From Bacteroidales bacterium (GTDB taxonomy: Bacteria; Bacteroidota; Bacteroidia; Bacteroidales; JAIOZK01), in contig JAIOZK010000006.1 of the NCBI GenBank assembly GCA_021740625.1, positions 1-64,000 on the forward strand: a DNA stretch of 64,000 nucleotides. Reading direction: 5' to 3'. Under the pieces are notes generated by a model. That model was not told the DNA's origin. It saw nothing but the letters and a program-made list of their open reading frames with translations, and did not search any database. Positions 7,562-17,628 of this stretch are shown one piece after another (within the stretch, counting starts at the first letter, position 1; each line of letters starts with the position of its first letter). The position numbers and the translations under genes were made by a program.

Positions 7562-9508
7562 TTATTTGGTGATGATGCGGCTAAGCTGATGATTGATCTC
7601 TATACTTACTTTTTTCAGGTTGAGTTGCATCTGCAGCAATTCTTTCATTTCGTCATCATCCTTGCTTTCTTTGATCTTATCCTGTATATCCAGGATCAGG
7701 TTATCAACCTTGCGGGCCTTAAAGGAGAGGATGCAACTGCTGACGGCATTTTTCAAAATATCTTTCTCAGTTGTTACATAAATCTTATGTTTTTCCCAGT
7801 TGCTACTCAATTCATAAGGCTCGGAAATAAGATTCACGGCCGCCGATGAAACATCCTTATCCTCAAAACTGATAAAATGTTTCTCTTCCGGGATCTCACC
7901 TTTTTCATGGAACTGAACAAACTCATCAAAAATCTTTTGATAAACGGGATCACGAAATTCAATTTCATCTCTGAGGATATCCGATACAATAAACTCAGCT
8001 ACCTTCACCGGCACTTCTTCTTTTCTACCCAGCTCATCTTCCTGTTCAAAACTTATTTCCTGCGTACCGTAATTCAACAACAAACGGATCACCTCTTTCT
8101 CCTGGAAGCTGGTATCGGTGGGATCAACTGTGATCTGTTCCTCGGATGTATATTCAGCCGCTTCGGGCACCTCAACTGTTTCTTCCTTCCTGGACTTTTG
8201 CCTGAATTTTTCCCTCAGATTCTTGTTCAGCTCATTCATCAGGGTTTGCTCGGGAACATCCAGCATGCTGCTGCATTCCTTAACGTAAAAATTCCGGTAT
8301 ATTCCATCGGGGATTCGGGAAATGGATTTGACGATCTCTTTGACCACATTGGCCTTTTTGATGGGATCTGTCCCGGCATCCTTGCTCAAAAGGCCTGTCT
8401 TGAAAGATATAAAATCACGGGCTTGCTGATCAATAAATTCTTCTGTCTCGGCCGTCCGGTGGCTTCTTACATAAGAATCCGGGTCCTCCCCTTCCGGGAA
8501 CAAAACGATCTTTACATTCATGCCCTGTTCCAGGATCATATCGATACCGCGGAAAGAGGCTTTCAAACCGGCTTCATCCCCATCATATAAAATGGTGATA
8601 TTGGGTGTATAACGCTTGATAAGCTTTACCTGTTCCTCTGTGAGCGATGTGCCCGAAGAAGCCACAACATTGCGAATGCCAGCCTGATAAAGGGAGATCA
8701 CATCGGTGTATCCTTCCACCAGGAAACAATTATCCTGTTTGACAATCTCATTCCGGGCAAAATAAATACCGTAAAGCGATTTGCTCTTGTTGTATATCTC
8801 CGATTCAGGGCTATTAACGTACTTTGCTTTGGATTTATCAGATGAAAGGATGCGGCCGCCAAAACCGATCACTTTGCCCGTTAGATTGTGAATGGGGAAC
8901 ATGACCCTACCGCGAAAACGATCAAATTTTTTATCCTCTTTTACAATGGTAAGGCCCGATTTCTCAAGGAATTCCAGTTTATATCCATTTTTCTGGGCAT
9001 GGGAAGTAAAGTCTTCCCATTGATCCAGGCAATACCCCAATTGAAAGGTTTTTATCGTTTCTTCATTGTAATCCCGTTCTTTAAGGTATGACAAGCCCAC
9101 CGCCCTTCCTTCCTCATTTTCAAAAAGCAGTTTCGAAAAGTATTTTTGCGCATATGCTGAAATGTTGTACAGGCTTTCCTGTTCATTGAGTTGTTCCAGT
9201 TGCTCGGGTGTTTGCTCTTCCTCCTCTATTTCGATGTTGTACTTATCTGCCAGGTATTTCAGGGCTTCAGGATAGGAATAATGTTCATGTTCCATTACAA
9301 AGTTGACCGCATTGCCCCCCTTGCCACAGCCAAAACATTTGTAAATGCCTTTGGATGGTGAAACAGTGAAAGAAGGCGTTTTTTCATTGTGGAAAGGACA
9401 CAAACCAATGTAATTGACACCTCTCTTTTTCAGATTTACAAAATCTCCAACCACCTCTTCAACGCGGGCTACATCATAAATTTCCTGTATGGTTTCCTTT
9501 GTGATCAA
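7562..9508 (-). CDS. dnaG: DNA primase DnaG
   Basis: A 648-residue primase that makes RNA primers at the replication fork. The N-terminal CHC2 zinc-binding domain shows Cys37, His40, Cys58 and Cys61 (LCPFHNEKTPSF, then YKCFGCGKGG). The catalytic core with the Toprim fold follows: FLVEGYTDVISLYQAG carries the conserved Glu and YDGDEAG the DxD. The C-terminal region, which binds DnaB helicase, is present but divergent, as usual. The only credible start is TTG at 9508: there is a stop just upstream, and the encoded MITKETIQEIYD matches family N-termini. There is no linked rpoD or rpsU, unlike the classical macromolecular synthesis operon. Confidence 0.97.
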   Translation of the reverse strand: MITKETIQEIYDVARVEEVVGDFVNLKKRGVNYIGLCPFHNEKTPSFTVSPSKGIYKCFGCGKGGNAVNFVMEHEHYSYPEALKYLADKYNIEIEEEEQTPEQLEQLNEQESLYNISAYAQKYFSKLLFENEEGRAVGLSYLKERDYNEETIKTFQLGYCLDQWEDFTSHAQKNGYKLEFLEKSGLTIVKEDKKFDRFRGRVMFPIHNLTGKVIGFGGRILSSDKSKAKYVNSPESEIYNKSKSLYGIYFARNEIVKQDNCFLVEGYTDVISLYQAGIRNVVASSGTSLTEEQVKLIKRYTPNITILYDGDEAGLKASFRGIDMILEQGMNVKIVLFPEGEDPDSYVRSHRTAETEEFIDQQARDFISFKTGLLSKDAGTDPIKKANVVKEIVKSISRIPDGIYRNFYVKECSSMLDVPEQTLMNELNKNLREKFRQKSRKEETVEVPEAAEYTSEEQITVDPTDTSFQEKEVIRLLLNYGTQEISFEQEDELGRKEEVPVKVAEFIVSDILRDEIEFRDPVYQKIFDEFVQFHEKGEIPEEKHFISFEDKDVSSAAVNLISEPYELSSNWEKHKIYVTTEKDILKNAVSSCILSFKARKVDNLILDIQDKIKESKDDDEMKELLQMQLNLKKVSIEINHQLSRIITK

Positions 9509-9551
9509 TGTTTGAAATTTATAACAAATTTAGTGAACTTAGACATTTATT

Positions 9552-9661
9552 ATTCATTATTCGACATTCGACATTATTATTGCTTGATCCTTTCTTTTTT
9601 TGGTCAACCTATTTCAGGGAACAAATTCTGAATATCGAATGTCAAATGTCGAATTTCGAAG
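9552..9661. repeat. Paired inverted heptamer arrays
   Basis: Left arm 9552-9579 reads ATTCATT, ATTCGAC, ATTCGAC, ATTATTA. Right arm 9627-9661 reads TCTGAAT, ATCGAAT, GTCAAAT, GTCGAAT, TTCGAAG. The arms are degenerate reverse complements separated by about 47 bp. They fill the gap between dnaG and the DUF2807 gene, which has no other feature. Confidence 0.75.
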
Positions 9662-9692
9662 TGATGACACACCGGGAAATCAACCAAGGCAA

Positions 9693-10325
9693 CTACCCTA
9701 TCCTTTCAATACTCCCCAAACCTGTCTGGCTTGCAAAAACCTGGGGGTCTCCCCTGTATTTGATGCGACCGATCCCACTCGATTTTACATGCAGTTTTTC
9801 GCTGGCATTCACGATACAATCGCCCACGCCTCTGTTTACAATATCAACTTCCCGGGCTTCAAAATTCATGGCGTCAATCTTTCCGGTTCCGGAAATTCTC
9901 ACATTGTGTTTGTATGTTTTGCCGCTCAATTCAATTTCACCAACACCACTCAGTTCCGTGTGTGTATTATCAGCTTCCAGGAATAAATAAATACCTCCCA
10001 CACCGCTGTTGGTGATAAATATATCCTTCAGATGTATACTTTTGTCACTGCGTATCCTGCCCACACCGCTCAACCTGAGAGAAAGTATTTCTTTCATGGT
10101 AATATAAATATCAAGCCTTGGAAGGCCGGCAAACCAAAGAGGAATGGAATCCTTTACAGCAATGGTCAGTTCATCATTCTTTACAGTGGTTTTTAACTTT
10201 TTAACCACATCCTGATCCGATGTGATCTTTACTTCCTGTGTTTCTCCTTTTTTCAGGATCACGTTTCCGACACTTTTCAGCCATAAATTTTTAAAATCAG
10301 GCAAATCTCTGGTATCTGAATACAT
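9693..10325 (-). CDS. DUF2807 (GIN-domain) beta-helix protein
   Basis: A 210-residue protein matching the putative auto-transporter adhesin head GIN domain, DUF2807: RDLPDFKNLWLKSVGNVIL, then repeated SGVG, SGTG and SGIG turns spaced by about 20 residues, expected of a right-handed beta-helix. Most family members carry a signal peptide or lipobox, but none is visible here, and the short region upstream does not encode one in frame. The protein could be cytoplasmic, or its 5' end may be lost or misread. Function is unknown; the family is abundant in Bacteroidota. Confidence 0.8.
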   Translation of the reverse strand: MYSDTRDLPDFKNLWLKSVGNVILKKGETQEVKITSDQDVVKKLKTTVKNDELTIAVKDSIPLWFAGLPRLDIYITMKEILSLRLSGVGRIRSDKSIHLKDIFITNSGVGGIYLFLEADNTHTELSGVGEIELSGKTYKHNVRISGTGKIDAMNFEAREVDIVNRGVGDCIVNASEKLHVKSSGIGRIKYRGDPQVFASQTGLGSIERIG

Positions 10326-10434
10326 AACTAATTTTTTATGAAATATACAAAGTTTTCTGATGATACCAGTAAGATAAAAATGTTTTAACGCGCATTTTTG
10401 CTAACTTTAATCCATGAAACAAAAACCTTTTGTA

Positions 10435-12084
10435 ATGAAAACTTTTGCAATTATCCAAATCTTATTTTGTATCTGCTTTGCAGGAGTTGCCCAGGATTTC
10501 GACTGGGCTGAAAAAGCCGGAGGCAACGAATCCGACCAGGGATACGATATTGTGACCTCTGCAGATGGTATTTCTTACGTTACAGGCTGGTTTTCCGATA
10601 CGGCTCATTTTGATGATCTGATGCTGATAAGCGCAGGAGGAAAGGATGTATTTGTTGCAAAATATGGCATCGGTGGTGATTTGCTTTGGGTTTGCCATGC
10701 TCCCGGTGAATATAGCAATACAGCCGCCGGAATTACAACTGATCAGGATGGGAACGTATTTATTACTGGCTGGTTTGAAGGCCAAATACATTTCGGTGAA
10801 CTTACATTGCAGGCACACGGACTGTATGATATGTTTGTTGCCAAACTGAATCCCCAGGGTGATTTTATATGGGCAAATCAAAGTTACGGTGAACAGGATA
10901 ATTACGGCAACAGGCTTTGCATCAATCCGGAAGGGGATGTGATCGTTGCCGGAAGCTTCAGGCATGTAGTTGATTTTGGAAATGAAATCGAATTAGAAAG
11001 TGAAGGCGACCGGGATATTTTTATTGCCCTTTACAGCAATGAAGGAGATATCCAGTGGGTCAAACGCTTTGGTGGGACAGGCGAAGACCGGGCTTATGGC
11101 ATAGAAACCGACCAGAACGGGCACATCTTTTTTACCGGTTTCTTCAATGGTACGGTATTTTTCAAAGAATTGAGCATGTACAGTCCGGCCATAGCCAGCG
11201 CTTATGTCGCCCGACTGAGTCCGGGAGGCGGGTTTACATGGGCCCACAGGCTTTTCGGCGGAGCAAATGATCTCGCACGCGGATTCGGGCTCGACCTGGA
11301 CGAAGCAGGCAATGCTTATACCACCGGATTTTTTTCAGGCATGCTGAACCTCAGTTACCAGGATACGCTCTATGCCAAAGGTGGAAAGTATGATCTTGAT
11401 GTTTACCTGGCAAAATACGATCCTGATGGAACCCTCTTATGGGCCCAAAATGCCGGAGGCGTTCATATGGACCAGGGAAGGGATCTTGTAGTGGACCCTG
11501 CGGGAAATTCTTATATCTCAGGCTTCATCAACACTTTTGCCGAATTCGGCTCCTTTGAAATAGAAAGTACGGGTATGTCGGATGTGTTTGCTGCAAAATA
11601 CGATACCGACGGAAATATCCAGTGGCTAATAAATGCAGGAGGTACCCTGGCTGATTATGGATTCGGGATCGGGATAGATGCCGATTCGGCTGCCTATCTT
11701 ACCGGTGCCTTTAACGAAGATGCCACCTTTGGTGATATTACACTGGAAGGATGGAACCTGCAAGACATTTTTGTTGCCAGAATTGATCCGACAGGGTCTT
11801 TTATCTCACTATGGCAGGATCGGCAAGAGTTCAGAATTTATCCCAATCCGGTTGATGAAGAATTCAGAATAGATCTTGATCAGGAAGATTTTAATGCAGC
11901 GGGAACCGAAATCAATATTTTTGATATGAACGGCCGAATCGTTTATCAGGAAAACTTGCAATTGTCATCCAGACTTCAGGAACACACAATACATACTGCG
12001 CAATTCCATGAAGGTGTTTACGTGATGAAAATTGTTTCCTCATCTCTCAAACGAAGTGTTAAATTTGTCGTAAAGCATCATTGA
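10435..12084 (+). CDS. T9SS-secreted SBBP/beta-propeller repeat protein
   Basis: About 549 residues from the second ATG (10435), which starts a clean signal peptide (MKTFAIIQILFCICFAGVAQ). An ATG at 10414 is also in frame, but a promoter-like TAACTTTA at 10402-10409 would place the transcript start close to it. The body holds about seven repeats of the form W-x-AGG...D-x-GN-x-Y-x-TG-x-F of SBBP type, likely a beta-propeller. The C-terminal 85 residues (FRIYPNPVDEEF, then IFDMNGRIV and GVYVMKI) are a type A T9SS sorting domain, so the protein should cross the outer membrane and be attached or released there. The next gene starts 2 bp after the stop, so the two are probably cotranscribed. Confidence 0.9.
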   Translation: MKTFAIIQILFCICFAGVAQDFDWAEKAGGNESDQGYDIVTSADGISYVTGWFSDTAHFDDLMLISAGGKDVFVAKYGIGGDLLWVCHAPGEYSNTAAGITTDQDGNVFITGWFEGQIHFGELTLQAHGLYDMFVAKLNPQGDFIWANQSYGEQDNYGNRLCINPEGDVIVAGSFRHVVDFGNEIELESEGDRDIFIALYSNEGDIQWVKRFGGTGEDRAYGIETDQNGHIFFTGFFNGTVFFKELSMYSPAIASAYVARLSPGGGFTWAHRLFGGANDLARGFGLDLDEAGNAYTTGFFSGMLNLSYQDTLYAKGGKYDLDVYLAKYDPDGTLLWAQNAGGVHMDQGRDLVVDPAGNSYISGFINTFAEFGSFEIESTGMSDVFAAKYDTDGNIQWLINAGGTLADYGFGIGIDADSAAYLTGAFNEDATFGDITLEGWNLQDIFVARIDPTGSFISLWQDRQEFRIYPNPVDEEFRIDLDQEDFNAAGTEINIFDMNGRIVYQENLQLSSRLQEHTIHTAQFHEGVYVMKIVSSSLKRSVKFVVKHH

Positions 12085-12086
12085 TT

Positions 12087-12596
12087 ATGGCTCAGAAAGA
12101 AATTGAATTATTGAAAAAACAAATTGAAAAACTGGATCAGAAAGATTTTGACCTGGAAGCCTGGAAAAATTATACGAACATCATCCTAGGAAGAATTTTC
12201 GGAGAGAATTCTCAGAAAATTGACCAGATCAGAAAGATCGAATACGAACACAGTAGCTGGAGTTTGCGGGATACATCAGGCACTTCAGCCATACAGGCTT
12301 GCAAGGATATGGGCAAGGAAATCCTGAATGCATCCATCGCCGAACTGGAAACCTTCGGCGTACCCAAAACCGGCACCGAAAGCAGCGAAGAGATCATCAT
12401 GATCATCAAAGAGGCATTGCAGGATGAATTGAAGGGATCACAATACAAAGAACTTCTCGGCATTATGCACTCCAGGGAGAAACCCGAAGAAAAGCAGGTC
12501 CTGATCGCCGATAAGATAAAAAGCTATGATTCGGATGCGGCCAACCATGTGCTGGGCAGGATACTGTCCAATAAAAAGGTAGAAAAAGAATTATAA
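12087..12596 (+). CDS. Hypothetical helical protein downstream of a T9SS gene
   Basis: A 169-residue, soluble, charged protein without signal peptide. I do not recognise the family. It begins with a predicted helix rich in Lys/Glu, has a central segment with EYEHSSWSLRDTSGTSAI, and ends in a helical tail. The ATG at 12087 is preferred over a TTG at 12081 that overlaps the previous stop. The tight spacing to the upstream secreted protein suggests cotranscription, but nothing in the sequence points to a secretion role. Confidence 0.75.
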   Translation: MAQKEIELLKKQIEKLDQKDFDLEAWKNYTNIILGRIFGENSQKIDQIRKIEYEHSSWSLRDTSGTSAIQACKDMGKEILNASIAELETFGVPKTGTESSEEIIMIIKEALQDELKGSQYKELLGIMHSREKPEEKQVLIADKIKSYDSDAANHVLGRILSNKKVEKEL

Positions 12597-12665
12597 GTCG
12601 GTTTCTTTATGCATTGGTCCATATCCTTTTGGAACAGGATTTGTCCGGCATGAGGCTAAAAACAC

Positions 12666-13202
12666 ATGGCCAACAATATAATCATACAAAAGCCTTTTGA
12701 TATCATAAAACATCAGCTTGATGAAAATGGCAATTACCCAAATAATCCTCGATTACCATTGCTGATATACCTGCAAGCTATTGAACTTAAAAGTCCGGAT
12801 ACAGAAAGACCTATTGAAGACCTGCTGGAAAAGAACAACTGGAAAAATGCCTGGAGAAACGGAATCCTGACAAATCACCATTTCCACAGCAACACCCACG
12901 AAGTATTGGTAGTTTACAGTGGTAAAGCCCTGGTTATGTTTGGCGGGCCCAAAGGCCCTGAAGAAGTTTTAAAAGCCGGGGATGTTGCTTTGCTTCCGGC
13001 CGGTACAACACACAAAAAAATTCAGGATGACAACCATTTCGCATGCATCGGAGCCTATCCTGATGGAAAGGCTTACAACATGCATCATGGCAATCCGGAG
13101 GAGCTTGAAGAGGTGAAAGATAAGATCAAAACGGTGAAAGTTCCTGAACTGGATCCAATTTACGGAGAAAAGGGCCCAATTATCAAGTACTGGAAAGAAT
13201 AA
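12666..13202 (+). CDS. Cupin-domain protein (YjlB-like)
   Basis: A 178-residue single-domain cupin. Motif 1 is present as HFHSNTHEVLVVYSGKALVMFGG with metal ligands His, His and Glu, and motif 2 as GDVALLPAGTTHK with the last His. It resembles the B. subtilis YjlB family, whose substrate is unknown. There is no signal peptide. It is followed 83 bp later by an SDR gene on the same strand, so the pair may serve one small-molecule pathway, but this is only by proximity. Confidence 0.85.
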   Translation: MANNIIIQKPFDIIKHQLDENGNYPNNPRLPLLIYLQAIELKSPDTERPIEDLLEKNNWKNAWRNGILTNHHFHSNTHEVLVVYSGKALVMFGGPKGPEEVLKAGDVALLPAGTTHKKIQDDNHFACIGAYPDGKAYNMHHGNPEELEEVKDKIKTVKVPELDPIYGEKGPIIKYWKE

Positions 13203-13285
13203 AATAAAGAGAATTTGAAATGAGATTTAAATAAACCCGCACCAAAAAAAGGAGATAATCGTTAACAACATAAAAATAATTTCAT

Positions 13286-13990
13286 ATGAAGATATTTATT
13301 ACCGGAACAAGTTCAGGCATTGGATACGGACTGGCTAAAAAGTACCTTGAGGATGGCCATGAAGTATTTGGGGTAAGCCGAAGCGAAAGTGAGGAACTGA
13401 ACAAATTCGAGAAATTCCACTTCATTCCCCAGGATCTCACTGATTTCAAATATGCAGAGATCAATATTTCCAACATGCATAAAAAAAATGAGGTGATTGA
13501 TCTGGTGATCCTGAATGCCGGCATTTTGAATGAGATCAAAGACATGTCGCAAACCACGGTTGAGGAGCTGAAGAAAAGCATGGACGTGAATGTTTGGGGC
13601 AACAAAGTAGCCCTGGATGCAGCCCTGAACATGGCCGAAGTAAAACAGGTAGTGGCCATTTCAACCAAAGCTGCAGTGCGCGGCAACCGGGGCTGGAATG
13701 CCTATGCCATTTCCAAGTCAGCATTTAAAATGATGATCAGCCTGTATGCCCAGGAATACCCCCATACACACTTTTGTTCGCTGGCCCCCGGACTGATCGA
13801 TACCAATATGCAGGATTACCTGACCAATCTCCCGGATGACGAACGTTTTCCCTCCATCGACCGGTTGAAGGCAGCCAAAGGAACTGATAAAATGCCAAGC
13901 CCGGAAGAAGCAGCCGATATGTTGTCTGAAGCAATCGAAAAAGTAAGAAATCATGAATCCGGATCTTTTGTGGATGTGAGGGAAATGTAA
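13286..13990 (+). CDS. Short-chain dehydrogenase/reductase
   Basis: A 234-residue classical SDR. The cofactor motif GTSSGIG occupies residues 7-13, NAG 77-79, and the catalytic Ser126, Tyr140 and Lys144 (YAISK) are all present. The absence of an acidic residue right after beta-strand 2 (VSRSESEE) hints at NADP(H), but weakly. Its substrate cannot be told from the sequence. It follows a cupin gene and precedes the ileS operon, separated by 164 bp that hold the ileS promoter. Confidence 0.9.
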   Translation: MKIFITGTSSGIGYGLAKKYLEDGHEVFGVSRSESEELNKFEKFHFIPQDLTDFKYAEINISNMHKKNEVIDLVILNAGILNEIKDMSQTTVEELKKSMDVNVWGNKVALDAALNMAEVKQVVAISTKAAVRGNRGWNAYAISKSAFKMMISLYAQEYPHTHFCSLAPGLIDTNMQDYLTNLPDDERFPSIDRLKAAKGTDKMPSPEEAADMLSEAIEKVRNHESGSFVDVREM

Positions 13991-14103
13991 ATCCGCATAT
14001 AATTTTCAACAGTTGTGGAGTAATTTACGCAGTTGTATTGCGGATTACTTATTAATGTCTCGCACCCTAAATACATTGTTTTCAAACCTTTCAATATTTT
14101 TTA

Positions 14104-14111
14104 TACTTTTG
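14104..14111 (+). promoter_or_regulatory. -7 element of the ileS operon promoter
   Basis: TACTTTTG matches TAnnTTTG, 44 bp before the ileS start. No good -33 TTTG lies at the usual spacing, so only the -7 element is called. Confidence 0.55.
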
Positions 14112-14154
14112 CACCCTATTTTTATACAGGAAAATAATACACTTTATTTGCCGG

Positions 14155-17100
14155 ATGGAACAGAAATATCAGGAATACAAGAAGCTTAATTTGCCGGAAG
14201 TCGGGAAAAAGATAGAGGAATACTGGAAAGATAAGGGAGTTTTTGCACAAAGCCTTAGCACGCGTGAAGGGAAAAAGCCGTACATCTTTTACGAAGGCCC
14301 TCCGTCAGCCAATGGTATGCCCGGTATTCACCATGTACTATCCAGAGCCATCAAAGATATTTTCTGTCGTTATAAAACCCTCAAAGGTTATTACGTCAAA
14401 AGGAAAGCTGGCTGGGACACCCATGGCCTGCCCATCGAAATTGCCACCGAAAAAACCCTGGGCATTACAAAGGAAGACATCGGCACAAAGATCAGTGTTG
14501 AAGACTACAACAAAGCCTGCCGCAAGGAGGTGATGAAGTACAAGGATCAGTGGGATGAACTGACCCGGAAAATGGGATACTGGGTCGACCTGGATGATCC
14601 ATACATCACTTTCGACAACAAATACATAGAAACGGTTTGGTATCTTCTGAAACAACTGTACGAAAAAGGTCTGCTTTACAAAGGATATACAATACAACCC
14701 TATTCACCGGCAGCCGGAACCGGCCTGAGTTCGCACGAGCTGAACCTCCCGGGATGTTACAAAGATGTTAAAGATACAACCGTCACCGCACAATTCAAGA
14801 TCATCAGCAATGAAGAATCAAAGTTTCTGCACGAGCTGGCAGATACGGATGTATACTTCCTGGCCTGGACAACAACGCCCTGGACACTGCCATCCAATAC
14901 CGCACTGGCATTTGGTAAAAAGATCGATTACGTGCTGGTCAGGACTTTCAATTCCTACACCGACGAACCCATCACAGTAATCCTGGCCAAAGACCGCTTC
15001 AATGCTTATTTCAGTGAAGATGCAAAAGATCTTAAGCTCGAGGATTATAAATCCGGGGATAAAAAACTTCCATATAAAATCCTGGGTGAATTCAAAGGTT
15101 CCGAACTGGAAGGCATTCGTTACGAACAGCTCATTCCCTGGATCATGCCCATGGGAGACGCTTTCCGGGCCATAACAGGTGATTTTGTTACCACAGAAGA
15201 TGGTACCGGGATCGTTCACATCGCACCTACTTTTGGTGCAGATGATGATATGGTCGCCAAACAACACGGCATATCGCCCTTGTTCCTGATCGACAAAGAA
15301 GGGAAAAAACGTCCTATGGTTGACCTGAGAGGCCGTTTTTTCAGGATCGAAGACCTGGACCAAGAATTTGTATCCAATTATGTTAAAACATCCTACGAAG
15401 ATTATGCTGGCCGTTTCGTCAAGAATGAATACGACAAGACCCTAACAGAGGCTGATCCTCAACTGGATGTGGACCTCGCCGTCATGCTGAAACTTGACAA
15501 CAAGGCATTCAAGATCGAGAAATATGTACACAATTACCCACATTGCTGGCGGACGGATAAACCCGTGCTCTATTATCCCCTGGATTCCTGGTTCATCAAA
15601 ACCACGGCCTTCAAGGATAAAATGCTTGAACTGAACAACACCATCAACTGGAAACCCAAATCCACCGGTACGGGCCGATTTGGCAACTGGCTCGAAAATC
15701 TGGTCGACTGGAATCTTTCACGCTCCCGATTCTGGGGCGTACCCCTCCCGGTATGGTCAACCGAAGATGGAAAAGAAAGAAAATGCCTGGGATCGGCCAG
15801 AGAACTGAAAGAAGAAATTGAAAAATCCATTGCTGCCGGTTATATGGATGAGAATCCATTGAATAATTTCGACCCGGATAATATGACGGATGAAAATTAT
15901 AAGACTTTTGATTTTCACCGTCCTTATGTGGATAAGATTGTACTGGTTTCCAAAACCGGCCAGAAGATGCACCGTGAAATGGATCTGATTGATGTCTGGT
16001 TCGACTCGGGATCCATGCCTTATGCACAATTTCATTATCCCTTCGAGAACAAAGAAGTGTTTGATAAGAGCTTCCCGGCTAATTTTATTGCCGAAGGTGT
16101 TGACCAGACCCGCGGCTGGTTCTTTACCATGCATGCCATCGCAGTGATGCTGTTCGATTCGGTTTCCTATAAAACCTGTGTTTCGAATGGATTGATCCTC
16201 GATAAGAATGGCAATAAAATGTCGAAACGCCTCGGCAATGCCGTCGATCCCTTTGAGACCATACAAAAATACGGGCCGGATCCGCTCAGGTGGTACCTGA
16301 TGACCAATGCACAACCCTGGGACAACCTAAAATTCGATAACAAAGGCATAGAAGAAGTACAAAGGAAATTTTTCGGTACACTTTACAATACCTATGCTTT
16401 CTTTGCTTTGTATGCCAACATCGACGGCTTTGCATACAAAGAAAAGGAAATACCCTATGATCAGCGGCCGGAGATCGACCGCTGGATCCTTTCAGAACTG
16501 AATTCATTGATGAAATTCGTCGACGAGAGTTATGAGGATTATGAGCCTACAAAAGCAGGACGCGCTATAGCAGAATTTGTAGACGACCACCTCAGCAACT
16601 GGTACGTGCGCCTGTCCAGAAGAAGGTTCTGGAAAGGAGATTATACCGAAGATAAAATTTCAGCTTATCAGACGCTTTATCGTTGCCTGGAAGTACTGGC
16701 CCAGATCGCATCCCCCATTGCACCCTTTTTTATGGATCAATTGTTTATCGACCTGAACCGCGTGACAAAAAGAGAAGCAGTCGATTCTGTCCATCTGGCA
16801 GAATTTCCGAAAGCCGATTTGAGTAAGATCGACAAAGATCTTGAAGAAAGGATGGAGCTTGCGCAGCAGTTTTCTTCCATGGTGTTATCCCTGCGGAAGA
16901 AGACCAACATCAGGGTGCGCCAGCCACTCAATAAGATCATGATCCCGGTTCCGAACAAGCGGTTCAGGAAACAACTGGAAGAAGTTGAGGACCTGATCAA
17001 ATCGGAGGTAAATATAAAAGAGGTTGAATATCTGGCCGAAGACAACAAAGTGCTGGTGAAAAAGATCAAACCCAACTTTAAAAGCCTGGGGCCGCGCTAT

Positions 17101-17589
17101 GGCAAATTGATGAAGAAACTCTCACAAGCAATTACTTCTTTTTCACAGGACCAGATCAACAAACTGGAAACAGACAATTATCATAAACTGGATATTGATG
17201 ACCAGGAAATCGAGCTGAGCCTGGAAGATGTTGAGATCACCACCGATGATATTCCGGGTTGGGTGGTAGCCACTGAGGACCACCTGACCGTGGCCCTGGA
17301 CATCACCATTACTGAAAAACTGAAAGAAGAAGGCATCGCCCGGGAGGTGATCAACAAAATACAGAATCTGAGAAAAGAAAATAAATTTGAAGTAACGGAT
17401 AAAATCCTGCTTCAGATCGGTAAAAACACAGAAACCGACAATGCAATCAACAATAATATTTCTTATATTTGTTCAGAGACCTTGGCAAAATCACTCGAAT
17501 TAAAAAACCAGATTGACAACAACAATAAAGTGAATGTTGAGCTCTTTGATAATTTGAAGATTGATATTGCGATAGAAAAAGCCGATTAG
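14155..17589 (+). CDS. ileS: Isoleucyl-tRNA synthetase
   Basis: A 1144-residue class I aminoacyl-tRNA synthetase that charges tRNA-Ile. The HIGH motif appears as GIHHVL near residue 60 and KMSKR at 688-692. The editing (CP1) domain includes WTTTPWTLPSN, and the anticodon-binding domain follows the catalytic core. The length and the C-terminal region are those of the longer form shared by eukaryotes and many Bacteroidota, the type often linked with natural mupirocin tolerance; this last point is family knowledge, not seen here. It heads an operon with a DksA-like gene and lspA, a common arrangement in this phylum. Confidence 0.97.
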   Translation: MEQKYQEYKKLNLPEVGKKIEEYWKDKGVFAQSLSTREGKKPYIFYEGPPSANGMPGIHHVLSRAIKDIFCRYKTLKGYYVKRKAGWDTHGLPIEIATEKTLGITKEDIGTKISVEDYNKACRKEVMKYKDQWDELTRKMGYWVDLDDPYITFDNKYIETVWYLLKQLYEKGLLYKGYTIQPYSPAAGTGLSSHELNLPGCYKDVKDTTVTAQFKIISNEESKFLHELADTDVYFLAWTTTPWTLPSNTALAFGKKIDYVLVRTFNSYTDEPITVILAKDRFNAYFSEDAKDLKLEDYKSGDKKLPYKILGEFKGSELEGIRYEQLIPWIMPMGDAFRAITGDFVTTEDGTGIVHIAPTFGADDDMVAKQHGISPLFLIDKEGKKRPMVDLRGRFFRIEDLDQEFVSNYVKTSYEDYAGRFVKNEYDKTLTEADPQLDVDLAVMLKLDNKAFKIEKYVHNYPHCWRTDKPVLYYPLDSWFIKTTAFKDKMLELNNTINWKPKSTGTGRFGNWLENLVDWNLSRSRFWGVPLPVWSTEDGKERKCLGSARELKEEIEKSIAAGYMDENPLNNFDPDNMTDENYKTFDFHRPYVDKIVLVSKTGQKMHREMDLIDVWFDSGSMPYAQFHYPFENKEVFDKSFPANFIAEGVDQTRGWFFTMHAIAVMLFDSVSYKTCVSNGLILDKNGNKMSKRLGNAVDPFETIQKYGPDPLRWYLMTNAQPWDNLKFDNKGIEEVQRKFFGTLYNTYAFFALYANIDGFAYKEKEIPYDQRPEIDRWILSELNSLMKFVDESYEDYEPTKAGRAIAEFVDDHLSNWYVRLSRRRFWKGDYTEDKISAYQTLYRCLEVLAQIASPIAPFFMDQLFIDLNRVTKREAVDSVHLAEFPKADLSKIDKDLEERMELAQQFSSMVLSLRKKTNIRVRQPLNKIMIPVPNKRFRKQLEEVEDLIKSEVNIKEVEYLAEDNKVLVKKIKPNFKSLGPRYGKLMKKLSQAITSFSQDQINKLETDNYHKLDIDDQEIELSLEDVEITTDDIPGWVVATEDHLTVALDITITEKLKEEGIAREVINKIQNLRKENKFEVTDKILLQIGKNTETDNAINNNISYICSETLAKSLELKNQIDNNNKVNVELFDNLKIDIAIEKAD

Positions 17590-17628
17590 TGTTTGCGGCA
17601 AATTAGTAAACCGGTAAATTTTACGGCT

